A stretch of 64,000 bases of DNA, from positions 205,481,001 through 205,545,000 of the forward strand of contig CM032228.1 of the NCBI GenBank assembly GCA_019009955.1, given 5' to 3'. Of this stretch, positions 24,531 through 35,356 are shown in pieces (the first letter of the stretch is position 1; every line of letters begins with the position of its first letter). The notes under the pieces were generated by a model. It ran no database searches, was not told the DNA's origin, and was given only the letters and a program-made list of their open reading frames with translations. This DNA is from Riptortus pedestris. Taxonomy: Eukaryota > Arthropoda > Insecta > Hemiptera > Alydidae. Position numbers and translations under genes: made by a program.

Positions 24531-24953
24531 CTATTTATCGCCTTTTAATATCGAAAACTGACATTTTTGCCATAAATTGTGATAAATAAAAAATCTTATT
24601 AGATAATTTTTGATATCGCTAAAAGCGGACGGCTTATATTCAAGCCTAGAAAGGGTATTTTCCTTTTTGAATTGATCCCATGAAAAAGGGTAAAACCCCA
24701 TCTCCTCGGTCGGTAAATTTCGAATGTCATGCAGGGTTTCATAAAACTCCTCCTCTCCTCTCTTCTGTCTGGCATCGATTTCTTTTTTGTATTCATATCC
24801 CGTTTCGAATTTCCCTGAGTCCATGGAGGGACGTGGTTTTTGTCGCGGGGGCCGTGTGTTGCCTGCATAATGCGTCGAAGCCCCCTGCTTTGGTATATGG
24901 TAGAATTTGCCCAGGGAGTACGGTGATATACTAGGGATAAAAAGGTTAGGCAT
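24531..24953 (-). CDS. Possible small protein of 140 aa, unrecognised
   Basis: An open frame on the minus strand. Its ATG sits in a strong context (CTCCCACCATGCC), with an in-frame TGA 15 nt upstream fixing the start. The product begins MPNLFIPSISPYSLGKFYHI and is hydrophilic, with a basic PRQKPRP segment near residue 36 and a charged region at residues 48–75 (EYKKEIDARQKRGEEEFYE). It has no signal peptide or membrane span. The last 30 codons are AT-rich and may be non-coding read-through. An initiator-like TCAGTT lies about 70 nt upstream on the same strand (25019..25024), and a pyrimidine-rich TTGTTTGGTTGAGTTGCAG is a possible acceptor. The opposite strand is also open, so chance is a real alternative. 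I do not recognise a family. Confidence 0.33.
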   Translation of the reverse strand: MPNLFIPSISPYSLGKFYHIPKQGASTHYAGNTRPPRQKPRPSMDSGKFETGYEYKKEIDARQKRGEEEFYETLHDIRNLPTEEMGFYPFSWDQFKKENTLSRLEYKPSAFSDIKNYLIRFFIYHNLWQKCQFSILKGDK

Positions 24954-26387
24954 GGTGGGAGGTTGCGGTCACAACGATTGCTTTGGCTTGGAGTTGCTGC
25001 AACTCAACCAAACAATGTAACTGACTCGTCAACTCTTTTTGGACAAGACATCTTTAATTTCTCCCTTAAATGTGTATAAGTACTCTTCATGTATGTAAAG
25101 CTATGATAATAAGATGTATCTTTTTTTTTATATAATCAAATATTAATCAGGTTATTACAAATAGTTATTTAATATTACAATAATTGATCTCTAATTCTTG
25201 AAGTAGTTTTCTTATTCATGGAAATATTTTACCATCGCTTTAGTAGCTTCTTTGATGGCTATTTAGTTTCACACATCCTTTCCTTATTTTACTAACATAC
25301 CTTTTTCTTTGGTTTTATTATTTCTTATACCCTATTATTTGGTATAATATATCTTCTATCTTTCTATCTGTTTTTTGAAAATCTGTGAGTAAAACAGAAG
25401 GCAGTAGCACTACATAAATATAGAAGGACAAGGATGCTTGAATGTTGGTCAATGGAATAAAAAGGAGCAATATCAAATAGAATAAAATCTTAAAAAACAA
25501 AATGAATCCTGCAAAAATTACTTTCCCCTCAAAATGTGGAAAAATTCTTACTATTGAATCCATGCAGAGGGAAACTAAATTCCTGAAAATCGTGAAATTA
25601 TATTCACATACGACGGAGTTTTTCTGAATTCTCAAACTCTAAACACCCACGAAAGAAATTATCCTCCACGTGTCAGTGATTAAACAATTCATATGATGAC
25701 AGTGTTCAGAATGTTGATTAAATATGAACTACAAAAGTTACACGACAATCAGTACATAACATCCAGCTTTGAAACAATGAAAATGATATCACTAAACGGG
25801 AAATAATGGAAGGAGCCGCCCCTTGAAAGGAAGTTGAAAATTGGAATATGAGTAGAAGATACACCTAGGTCTAACTCAGACCTGCTTCTGTGTATAATCT
25901 ACCCAACCTGCAGCACGGAATACATGATAGAGCATTCAGTAATAGTAAGGCTCGGGAGATTGCACACTAAATTGTATTTACTACTAACTAACTAACTTCT
26001 GGATTAAATTAATTATGCATTGCCACCACAATATGGCTTCAAGCTTACATATCACTTAATCTTCTACGAAAACCATGTCGCGGGCGTAGATGAACCAACA
26101 ACTTCTCGCTGATTAATAGATCGCCCTAAATTCAGCAAGTTAGTTAATGTCTATTTACACACTTAAAGAACACACCTGATCATCAAAAATTATACCTGCC
26201 TTTGAATAGTCTTATAGATCTAAAAAAATAAATAAAACTGTTGTCGTCATTTTAAATTTCTGCCATATGATTCAAATAATTTCTTTTATTTTTATACACA
26301 ACGCATTGAAAATGTTTTAGTTATAATATTAATGGTATTTAATCTCTTAGTTAAGGAAGTTCTAAATAAGTTTTAAGTACATTAAAT
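24954..26387. other. AT-rich intronic sequence, nothing recognised
   Basis: A hydrophobic 105-codon minus-strand frame (25318..25635) has the low complexity expected of AT-rich DNA and no motif. Confidence 0.5.
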
Positions 26388-26470
26388 TGTGGGTTCGAAT
26401 CCCGCGTGGCATTTCAAATGGACTCACTAAACAAAACCTTAGTCCTATCCTGGATAGAAAAGAGTGGCAG
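26388..26470 (+). mobile_element. tRNA-derived SINE fragment
   Basis: The B-box region GGGTTCGAATCCCGCGTGGC is well kept. It is followed by GACTCACTAAACAAAACCTT and AGTCCTATCCTGG.TAGAAAAGAGTGG. The A-box side and tail are lost. The B-box here is closer to a canonical tRNA GGTTCGAATCC than in the other copies. Confidence 0.65.
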
Positions 26471-27080
26471 CGTATAGTAGCATAAGCTTGGAAGTTATTT
26501 AAAAAAGTAAATTAATAAACATTTGAAACATTTTCTTGTTGTTCCCCTTTATTTAAATGAATTTATTTGAAGAAATAATATCATCGAGCCATAGGGAATG
26601 TGGGAATGTTTAGAGCAATTTGAACACACAAGCAACCTATCAGAGTGTCATGTTCCATTGACACGAAACGATGGCAATATCCAACCCTTTGAATGGTTTT
26701 ATCTCTGTCCTCTCTGGATTAGATCTCTTTGTCCTTTTGTAGTTATGTTTTCGTTTAAAATTCTAATGTCATATCCATAGCTTTAATTGACCTTTACCTA
26801 CTGGTTATATGATGCAGATAAAATTTATAAGTGTTATTTGAAGCCATTATATACTCCCCACGCCTGCTAATTGGCCGAAACAAAGGGCTCATTTATCATA
26901 ATGCCAATCATTATTGATGATAGCATTAATATATATTTATCTACTTTTCGCATTAAAATTTGTTATTTTTGACAAACCTTATTTCTGATGTAGATTTAAT
27001 AAGCTCTGATTTATTATATGGAGATGTTTTTTTTGCCAATGATTTTTACTATTGCTGGGAACACCACATTCTAGTTTTTG
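26471..27080. other. Intronic sequence, nothing recognised
   Basis: No repeat or gene seen. Confidence 0.55.
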
Positions 27081-27853
27081 GCAGCTATTGAGGTCGTACT
27101 CATGACGCGATTTTCGAAAAATTTCTTCAAATGTCCATCGATCCTTCCCAGGAGATGACGAAAATGAAGTCCGTTCAAAATTATATATATATATTTGTCT
27201 GTTAACGCTCTAGCGGTCGCAATTTTTGTTTGATCGTTAGCAAACTCGATATTCAAACGTTTTATGTAAAAACACAGATCAAGTTAATGGCTGAAATCGG
27301 ACCAGTGGGAGGGGGGGGGGGGAATTTCGAAAATTCGAAATATCTCCGTTACCATACGTTGGTACAAAAAATTGTATAGAACCAATCTTATTGGAAACTA
27401 AATGTACTATAAATATTGTTATATACATTTATTTTCTATCTTGAATATTAACCAAGATATTTGCATTTTTCAGTTTTCAGCCTTCAGCAAACCCCCACTT
27501 CTACTCATATTACATAAACAATACTCTGTTATGTAATAAACCTCATTATTCGAAGCTTTAAATACCATGAATTGTTTTCAAGAGACCGTTATTATACGAG
27601 ATAAATGCAAATATGTTATCGTGGCCCCTTCTTCTTAATTTCTTGGACTACTAAATTTAAGTTTGATTGAGATAAAAATTATTCTGATACCTGTACTAAA
27701 TATCTTATGTCCAGCTAATATTTTTAAATCATTTTTACATATGCTTCTTACTACTGGAGAGACGGAGAATAGATGGTGAGTTAAGAACATCAGCGTGACA
27801 TATTACAGCAAGTGGGAAATCTGCTTAGTTTACGCAGCTCTTGCGTGATGAAC
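27081..27853 (+). mobile_element. HINE-like element, long-form 3' module, 5' palindrome deleted
   Basis: Begins GCAGCTATTGAGGTCGTACT, as if the 20-bp palindrome between two CAG triplets had been removed. Conserved blocks follow: CATCGATCCTTCCCAGGAGA, a short TA run, TGTCTGTTAACGCTCTAGCG, GGCTGAAATCGGACCAGTGG plus a 12-G run near 27310, and CAGCCTTCAGCAAACCCCCA. The intact 3' end is GTGGGAAATCTGCTTAGTTT, then ACGCAGCTCTTGCGTGATGAAC. Confidence 0.8.
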
Positions 27854-28616
27854 TTTTTCACATTGATAATTTTGTGTGAGGGCCTGCATGTACATGAGTG
27901 TGTGCGTTTACATATATTAATTAATCTACTGTATTTCCACAGAATCTAAACTATCTTTTATTTTTAATTTTGCTAAAATATGCAGTCTAAAATATTAATT
28001 GATGATTATATTAAATTATTAATTGGTAACCATGTATATTTAGGAAATGAATAAATATTACTATTGCAAAAAAACAAAAAAAAAATAAGAAAAACAAAAC
28101 AAAATTTGGTTATTTTGAAAATCAAATAGAATAAATAACACGTGATGTTCGGAGATTTCGTAGTTGAGTTAAATGAGTGCTTTATTTATGTTTCAGGTAT
28201 GTGGCTGAGAGTTGCACATCTGTCAATTTGTGCACCGACGTGGCAGCTTTTGGTTTTTGGTTTGTTTAGATACATTTTTATTTATTTATTGGCATTTATC
28301 GTTGAACGTATTCTTGGAACTTTATTGTCACCAGCCTTTTTCTCAGCAAGTTTTTGTTACTCTATTTTTATTTTACTTATTTACAAGTGATGTGAAAATG
28401 CTCTTTAAAACTAATCTCTTCTACATTAAGGATAGTAACTCATGCGGAGGGTTAAATATAAGACGCAGAGGATGCGTCAACTATTACATGGTGGTCCAAG
28501 GGAAACGGGCGGTTTTAAAATAGTAATTACTCTGTTAGTTTTGAAGACAGACACATTTTCTTTATACAAAAATAAAGCTGAATTTATGCCATTTTTTAAA
28601 AATGCATTACTTTATT
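27854..28616. other. Intronic sequence, nothing recognised
   Basis: AT-rich, with overlapping hydrophobic ORFs at 28142..28523 that show no motif. Confidence 0.55.
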
Positions 28617-28717
28617 AGCAGATTTCCCTTAAGGTCGTACTCATGATGCGAGTTTCGAAAAATTTCTTCAAATGTCCATCGATCCTACCCAGGAGATGAC
28701 GAAAATGAAGACCGTTC

Positions 28718-28722
<5 letters not shown>

Positions 28723-28773
<51 letters not shown>
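28723..28773. repeat. (TA)n microsatellite inside HINE
   Basis: About 25 TA units. Confidence 0.95.
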
Positions 28774-28777
<4 letters not shown>

Positions 28778-29147
28778 CTGTTAACGCTCTAGCGGTCGCT
28801 ATTTTTGTTTGATCGTTACGAAACTCGATAGTTAACCGTTTGATGTAAAAAGGAAGATCAAGTTCGTTAATGGCTGAAATCCGACCAGTGGGAGGGGGGG
28901 TTTAGAGGGGGATTTTTGAAAATTCAAAATATCTCCGTTATTATGCGTCGGATCGAAAAATTGTATAGAATAAATCTTATTGCAAATTAAATTTACTATA
29001 AATATTGTTCTATACATTTATTCTGTATCTTGAATATTAACCGAGATATTTGCATTTGTATTCTGCGCGTGGTCACCAGTAGGCTATGTTCGGACTTTCC
29101 GCCGAGAGCTCTGGCGGCCGTTTCCATAACTATTCGACCCTCGTGAA

Positions 29148-29231
29148 TAGGTTTAGAGGTTAGGTTAACTGTTTTCGGGGCTAGAAACTACTGGGTATTA
29201 CGCCCTAAATAATGTTTTAGGTTTAGAGGTT
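29148..29231 (+). mobile_element. Short insertion flanked by a 14-bp direct repeat
   Basis: TAGGTTTAGAGGTT occurs at 29148..29161 and again at 29218..29231. The DNA between (CTAGAAACTACTGGGTATTA, CGCCCTAAATAATGTTT) matches the dispersed unit at 5803..5876. It is absent from the sister HINE copy ending at 61848. It looks like an insertion of a small mobile unit with a target duplication, though a tandem origin is possible. Confidence 0.5.
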
Positions 29232-29404
29232 TCTTACTACTGCTGTTGTTATTAGGCAGATTTCTCTACTGTAAAACTTCACGTGGGAAATCTGCTTAGT
29301 TTACGCAGCCCCTGCGTGACGGACTTTTTTAAAAAATAACATCACTTAAATGGCGGCTATAATCAAGTACGATGTAAGATAGGTTTTGTTGTGGTCTTAC
29401 TCAG

Positions 29405-29830
29405 CTCAAGTTCAGTTGCATGACGTCTAGCAGAACGGCCGGGACTGCGCAGAATCGCCTCTCTCACTCTGTCCACTTTTCGTGGAGTGCGTGCCGACCG
29501 AGCATGGCCAGCTGGCTTTGTTTTCATAACAGAACCCGTGGATCTGCTCGGTATTTCAAGTTGGCGTCCGATATGAATATAACGCCTGAAACATCGTTGA
29601 GTTTCAACTACTGATTCACCACTTTTTTATAAATGTGTCGTATGCAAACACGCGATAATCTGTCGTCCACAGCGGCATAATGGCGACTGAACGGCAGGCG
29701 GTGGGGAGTCGAGTGACCTTGACGGCGAGTTTTCCCCCTCCACTAGCCGCCAAGTACTCCGCGATTCAAAACCGTATGTTTCCCGTGGACCGCCCTCTAC
29801 TAGTCGTAGGAATGTCTCACACATGATATA
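29405..29830. promoter_or_regulatory. CpG- and GC-rich island, possible regulatory region
   Basis: An abrupt change from the AT-rich surroundings. By eye there are about thirty CpG in about 420 bp, against very few per equivalent length around it. Near its right edge, 29789..29803 reads CTAGTAGAGGGCGGT on the minus strand, close to the CTCF core consensus. A second CCACTAGCCGCC at 29741..29752 matches only partly. No convincing coding frame. It lies between two HINE copies. It could be an enhancer/insulator, an alternative first exon or promoter, or an unrecognised GC-rich transposon. Confidence 0.35.
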
Positions 29831-29869
29831 TTCTAATCTCCGTTTTCTATTTCTTGAAATAGAAAAATG

Positions 29870-30839
29870 TTTCTAAATAACCTTGATATATAAGCTCGTC
29901 ATGAGCTATTTAGTTATATAAAAATCAAAATCGCCAGTGTACGAGTGGGTTAAATTTAGGATTACAAATATTTCTGTTATTTTTAGTCTTAACGCAGAAA
30001 GTTACATATCCAAATTGTTTAATTGATGTTCTACGATAGTTGTTCTATGCATTTTCTGTAACTGGAAATTAAAGAGATATTTATATTTCTTAGTTTTCAG
30101 CCTAAATCCCCCCCCCCCTACACACGCCCCAATCCTAAAATCCTGATAAGCCAGCTTATCATGAAGTCTTACACCACTCTAAAATCCCTCTTATTGTTAT
30201 TGACTAATGTTACTATTTTACTATATATGGGTAAATGGACGATATGATGCCATCAAAGAAGATTCGAGTTGGTTACCATACTGAATATTTAACAGGTCCA
30301 TGTAAAGCTCAAGAATTATCGTTAATCGTGGCTGGATTTGTATATGAAGGAATGGGGGTGTATAGTTGGAGTAAATTAAAAAAAAAAAAAACCTTAAACC
30401 CAAAAACCCTTCGTTATAACATGACAGAAAAATGTTACATAAACAATTTTGTTGATAGAATAGGACCCTGAATTTTCTGCTCAGTATATATATATACTTT
30501 TTCTTTTCGAATATTATGGTGGTAACCTGTAGATAACCAGTCCCAATTAGCCTTAGTTGCAAAAACTGGACGTTAATAAATAATTTTAAATTCCGAATAT
30601 TAAACGAGTAATTAATATTCTGCGTTTTCTCCAGTAAACTCAGATATGTTACCATCTTATTTTGACTTAAATTCAGTGCCTAATTAATTCACGCATTTAA
30701 ATATATATACATCTAGCTGTAAAATTACATATTTTTTATGTTGATAGAAATTAAAAATATAATATCAAATGATATCGTCAGCGTATCATTCCATCATATG
30801 GGAATTTTGCTTAGTTTTTCACAGCCCTGCAAGGCGCAC
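29870..30839 (+). mobile_element. Old, diverged HINE with a SINE fragment inside
   Basis: Internal blocks are ATAAAAATCAAAATCGCCAG, GAGTGGGTTAAATTTAGG and TTTTCAGCCTAAATC with a C-run at 30110..30118. The 3' end is TATGGGAATTTTGCTTAGTT, then TTCACAGCCCTGCAAGGCGCAC and T8. A partial SINE (30513..30588) interrupts it. Lost blocks and many substitutions mark it as one of the oldest copies. Confidence 0.6.
30513..30588 (+). mobile_element. tRNA-derived SINE, 3' fragment
   Basis: TGGTGGTAACCTGTAGATAA, CCAGTCCCAATTAGCC, TTAGTTGCAAAAACTGGACG and TTAATAAATAAT: the 3' half of the SINE, 5' truncated. Confidence 0.75.
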
Positions 30840-31270
30840 TTTTTTTTAATGCTTGGATGGCTAATAACTTGCTGGGGCATTAAGTGGTCATATTCTTTTT
30901 TCGTGGCGACAGCTGGCAAGAGCTTTTGATGAACTCTCTTCTAATCAACTAATCATCATACTAGTATGTTCTTTTAATTATCTCATTGTGTTCATGAACA
31001 TATTTTGTGTGATGACCATACTTGTTGACAAAGAACAGATATTTTGGTCAACGGTGTGACCAAGCTGATGCCTTTACCCAAGCCTACAAAAGGGTGGGAA
31101 TTCTGTACAAATTGTATTCGAAATTCTAATATTCACAGTGCGTAAATAATTCTCTTTATTTTGTGTCAAAAATTAACATTAATTCAAGAAAAAATAAATG
31201 ATGTGAAGGATCGGTTTTGGGTCGTGGTTAAACTTAGATTTTACCATAAATATCATCTGATCCTCTTTAT
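30840..31270. other. Intronic sequence, nothing recognised
   Basis: No repeat or gene seen. Confidence 0.55.
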
Positions 31271-31376
31271 GGGACTGTGGTAATTTGAGACGGATTATTT
31301 ACAGTTTACCACCCTTTTATAGCCACGGTAGGGGACAAAGAGCTTATTTGATGGGTTCGTGTTCATGAAATTCCAG
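31271..31376 (-). mobile_element. tRNA-derived SINE fragment, diverged
   Basis: GAGACGGATTATTTACAGTT, TACCACCCTTTTATAGCCACG and TATTTGATGGGTTCGTG are recognisable SINE body blocks on the minus strand. Confidence 0.55.
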
Positions 31377-31591
31377 GTCAGTGAGCATGTCAAAGCCAGG
31401 AAGCAAAGTTCGGAAAGAGCTTTAAAACCAAAGCTGAATGTTCATAAATGTAGTCTGTGCCCTACTGTAAGCTGCTGGCTAAACAGACTTAGGGCTACAT
31501 AATAACAATGACTGTTCGAGTGTCTCATGCTGTAGACAGCGAGACGCCGTTCCATATTCTTGATATCCTCTTCAAGGCAACAACAAACCAA

Positions 31592-31592
<1 letters not shown>

Positions 31593-31635
<43 letters not shown>
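31593..31635. repeat. (TA)n microsatellite
   Basis: About 21 TA units, without HINE flanks. Confidence 0.95.
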
Positions 31636-31637
<2 letters not shown>

Positions 31638-32085
31638 TGTATATAGAAATGAACTACTCGCAACCTCCCCTCCCCACCCCCCGATTTTCCAAATAGAATA
31701 GTTCACTAAAATGGCCTGTTGCTAGGCTACAAGCCACCCTAATAAACTAGCAGCGACTGAGGGAAGGGTGCTTTATCTGTTGGAAGAATTACCGTAAATC
31801 GTAGCAAATTGCTCCGGACTACCCCAATTAGCAGCAGTGCTCTCTAGCACAGACACAGGACATTTTTCCTCTCCGACACACTAAGTCACAACTGTCTCTT
31901 GCCCTTGTGTGTTCTTCTTCACAGCTATATAAAAACAGTTTCTTGCCTAGCCTTAGGGTTTTTTTTCTCTAGTTGGCATTCTCAACCTCTTTAGTGAGTG
32001 ATATAATGTTTACTGGCTCCACTGATAGAGGTAATTAATACAAGAAAATAGTGACAAGCTTTTACATTTTTTTAACGCCATTACT

Positions 32086-32140
<55 letters not shown>

Positions 32141-32550
32141 TTAATGTTTATAAAAGTGAAAAGTGTTTTCGATGCGAAAAATTATGATCTAAATTAATTG
32201 TTCAGATCCCTCTAGGAAAATATACCAATAAGATGAGTTCGTCCCTACAGATGCACATGTGCGATTTCCCCGGATTTCTGCTCTGTTTGTGCTGAAAATT
32301 TCAATGGGCATAGTGTTGCTGAATTCATATGGTATTTGTGTTCCCTTAGCGTACGTACGTCACTCCATTAACGATTGGCACAGGTCATAGTTTCCATCCC
32401 GTTTTCCAATTGGAAAACCAGATTACTCAGGAAAACTTAGTCTATTACGCTTAGGGAGGCCTCTACCTTAACAACAAACAATATTGTTAAAAGTATAAAT
32501 TAGCGTGATAAACATATGATGCTTAAAAAATAAATTATTATAAACATAAT
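31636..32550. other. Intronic sequence with a (TA)n run
   Basis: Contains a (TA)n run with a short CA end at 32089..32138 and a TACGTACGT palindrome near 32350. No gene seen. Confidence 0.55.
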
Positions 32551-32772
32551 TATTATTATTATTTATTAACGTCCACTTTTTGCAACTCAGGCTAATTGGG
32601 ACGAGTTATCCACAGGTTACCACCCTTTTCTAGCCAGGGTGGGACTTAGGATGTTATTTAATGAATTTCGCCACTAAATAATTTCCTTTGCCCAGATTTG
32701 AACTCGCCACTCTAGGTTTACCATGTGAGATAAAGGTCAACGCTTTAACTCACTTGGCTAACCTGAGCCCCT
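32551..32772 (-). mobile_element. tRNA-derived SINE, near full length
   Basis: On the minus strand: head GGGGCTCAGGTTAGCC (rc of 32757..32772), then GTGAGTTAAAGCGTTGACC, CATGGTAAACCTAGAGTGGC, a B-box-like GAGTTCAAATC, and GAAATTCATTAAATAACATC. The body continues with CCACCCTGGCTAGAAAAGGG and TGGACGTTAATAAATAA, ending in an (AAT)n tail. Length is about 220 bp. Confidence 0.85.
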
Positions 32773-34400
32773 ATGAACATAATTAAACTATGGTTAAAAG
32801 TTAATAGAGTAAAATTTTTAAAAGAATATTATTTTGTAATACTGGGGCATGTTGTTATTTTATTTATTATCAATGACACAATAAAGGCGTGTTCTATCCT
32901 ATAGTTGCTATACCTTGGGGTCAAGTAAAGACGCATTAAATACAAATGCATTCTAATGTTATATTGATAATTCCCAATTAGCTTTTTTTTTTCTTGTTAC
33001 TCCTCATAGTAACCCTATGAGAAGTTATTTATTTGAGTACATGTTCCATTGCGATATTACATGTAAGATTATGTTTTAATAAATGTTCACCATATATACT
33101 ATTGAATGGGTTATTACCATATAATCAAATTTAATAAAAAATAAAATGAAATGATAATATAATAGAATAAAATTATGAAATATGAAAGATAATTACAAAT
33201 AAAATTTTAAAATGAAACAGTCTTGGAGGCACAGATATGTTATTCAGATAGATTGTCGGGACATACACTTTTTTTTTTTTACGTTAAATATAATTGTGCA
33301 TTAATTTAGTAGATGAATTGTGTGACAAGAGTTTTTCCAGGTAGATGTATAGACATGTCAGTCAAAGTTATCCCTCACCCTTAGTCAGCAGGTGTTGAGT
33401 GATCTCGGTGTTCAAAGTACCTGAGGCAAGTAGGAGGCAGTTTAGCACAGATAATGTGTGTTAAATTGCTGAGGGGTGCATTCTTTTGAAGAGTGATTGC
33501 GGCTTTGATGAAAGAAGAGTGGATGTGACCGAGTGAAGGTGTTTGGGTGTAATTACGAGGTCACCCCACCCCTTCCAGACCCACCCCTAAGCAGCCAGTC
33601 TCTCCCCGGCACTCGCTAGGGGTGGATCGTGTCAGTGGCGCTCTGTCATTATCGGGTCCTCTTCTCTTCTAGGTAAAGGCAAAACCACCTGCCAACATTC
33701 CGCACACATACCTTAAGGATCAAATCATACAAAATGTTCGACTTTTTTTAAAAAAAAAAAAAGGAAAAAAACGGTATCAGGGATTATGTTCTGGACATCT
33801 GATAATAACTGCTTATCTATGGTGGCCATGGATAATTCTATAAATGTCGCAAGTATTTCATTCTTTCCCTCCATCTTTTTTCAATGATATTCGCCGTTCA
33901 TGTAACTATTTTAATTTCATCTCTTATTCATTCTTCTAAAAACCTATGTTTTTGCCCAAATTCTGTGGAATTTTACGTAGAAATTCATAAATAACAAATT
34001 TACAATTTATTTCTCATACCAATTACCAATATTTATCATAGATACATCAACCCAAAAATATCATTTTTAGGGAAACCATTCGTTAAATGTTCCCGACTTT
34101 AATACAGTTTTTCTGCGAGCAAGTTCTGGAGGATTTCCGCAGAAACCTATTCATGTCCTTCAGACTTTATATTTGGGTCATTGAGATTGTAATTCCTACT
34201 AGAGCGCCCTTTCTACGACATACGTATTAACAACATAGCTTCCTACAGTACGCAATGCATTAGTGGGCTAGAATCGAAATTGGAATTTGATGTATAATTA
34301 CTCGGTTTGATATGTATGAGTGTGTGCACTCGTAAAACGTGATTGTGTATTCTCAACAATCAAACACTATATGACGCTTCAACTTACATTCAAGATTGTG
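32773..34400. other. Intronic sequence with a GC-richer patch
   Basis: 33400..33680 is GC-richer (CACCCCACCCCTTCCAGACC, GGCACTCGCTAGGGGTGG) with no clear ORF or repeat. An A12 run lies near 33750. Confidence 0.5.
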
Positions 34401-34431
34401 CACACACATACACACACACACACACACACAC
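34401..34431. repeat. (CA)n microsatellite
   Basis: About 15 CA units with one interruption. A further short (TA)n lies at 34858..34880. Confidence 0.95.
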
Positions 34432-35145
34432 GAAATAAACAAACCAGTAATCTCCAGGACAACTGGCCAAGCTCTATATTAGACGAACAAGCATTACTTG
34501 CAACATTACTACTCACAAAGACATACTACATAAAACATTCCAGGATTTTAATGTATTTTTGTAAAAAATATATACTTGTTAAGCTGCATGAATAGCCGCT
34601 TTACTTGTCCAACAATGAATGGACTTCGAGTTTGCAATGTAAATTGGTGAACAATTAGTACTACTCAGCCTTACCATTGGATACACGACAATTTTTTTAA
34701 CTATTTATCAAGTCAGGAAGCACCAATTTTTAGGCATATAAGCGTACAGCTATTAGTCAAATACATATTAGCAAACTTTCAATTATCCCAGGACACACTT
34801 ACTCTACCATTTAACCACCAGATAATCGGTAGCAAATAAATTCAACTTTCAATTACTTATATATATATATATATATATATGCCCATTTTTTTCTAAAATA
34901 AAACTTTTAACTAACTTATCTAGTGTTTTAAGGCATATTACACGTTCTAGAATAGGAAACTGTAAAACTACTGAATACCTGGTTGTATTATTGAAATAAT
35001 TAATTTTTATCGCCCCAATGACTTAACTTCCATCGAAAATATCTCTTAGTTTTAGTATTGGATTTGTGTTCTCAATATAAAGCATTATGGTAGTTTCGAT
35101 TTATAATTGTGATAGCCACATGTCATCATGGCATGTTTTGATTCA
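34432..35145. other. Intronic sequence, nothing recognised
   Basis: AT-rich, with no repeat or gene besides the short (TA)n at 34858..34880. Confidence 0.55.
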
Positions 35146-35356
35146 GGGGCTCAGGTTAGCTGTCTGAGTTAATCTCACATGGTAAACCTAGTGTGGCGAG
35201 TTTGATTCCCGCCTGGGTAATAGGAGTTTATTCAGTGACGAACTCTATAAATAAAATCCTTAGTCCCACCCTGGCTAGAAACTGATGGTAACATGTAGAT
35301 AACCCGTCCCTATTAGTCATAGTAGCAAAAAGTGGACGATAATAAATAATAATAAT
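35146..35356 (+). mobile_element. tRNA-derived SINE, near full length
   Basis: Head GGGGCTCAGGTTAGCTGTC, then a small deletion before TAATCTCACATGGTAAACC. B-box-like GTTTGATTCCCGCCTGGG at 35200..35217, then GTGACGAACTCTATAAATAA, AATCCTTAGTCCCACCCTGG and GTGGACGATAATAAATAA, with an (AAT)n tail. Confidence 0.85.

Larger units (their letters stand above)
28617..29324 (+). mobile_element. HINE-like element, short-form 3' module
   Basis: The 5' end AGCAGATTTCCCTTAAGG is fused directly to TCGTACTCATGATGCG, so the second arm of the palindrome is deleted. (TA)n lies at 28723..28773. The body includes GGCTGAAATCCGACCAGTGG with a G-run. The short-form 3' module (TTTCCGCCGAGAGCTCTGGC, ACTATTCGACCCTCGT) is interrupted by an insertion of about 85–100 bp. 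The 3' end is GTGGGAAATCTGCTTAGTTT, then the perfect hairpin CGCAGCCCCTGCG and TGACGGAC followed by T6. Confidence 0.85.

Noticed and set aside
25318..25635. 105-codon hydrophobic minus-strand ORF
   Set aside because: Phe/Leu/Ile-rich composition is expected from AT-rich DNA, with no signal of coding.
26388..26400. A tRNA gene at the GGGTTCGAATCCCGC motif
   Set aside because: The B-box is good but no acceptor stem or A-box surrounds it; it is a SINE fragment. The other B-box-like motifs at 35200, 48893 and 53343 were rejected for the same reason.
28142..28523. Two overlapping hydrophobic ORFs of 82 and 103 codons
   Set aside because: Low-complexity AT-rich translation, no domain, no promoter or splice context.
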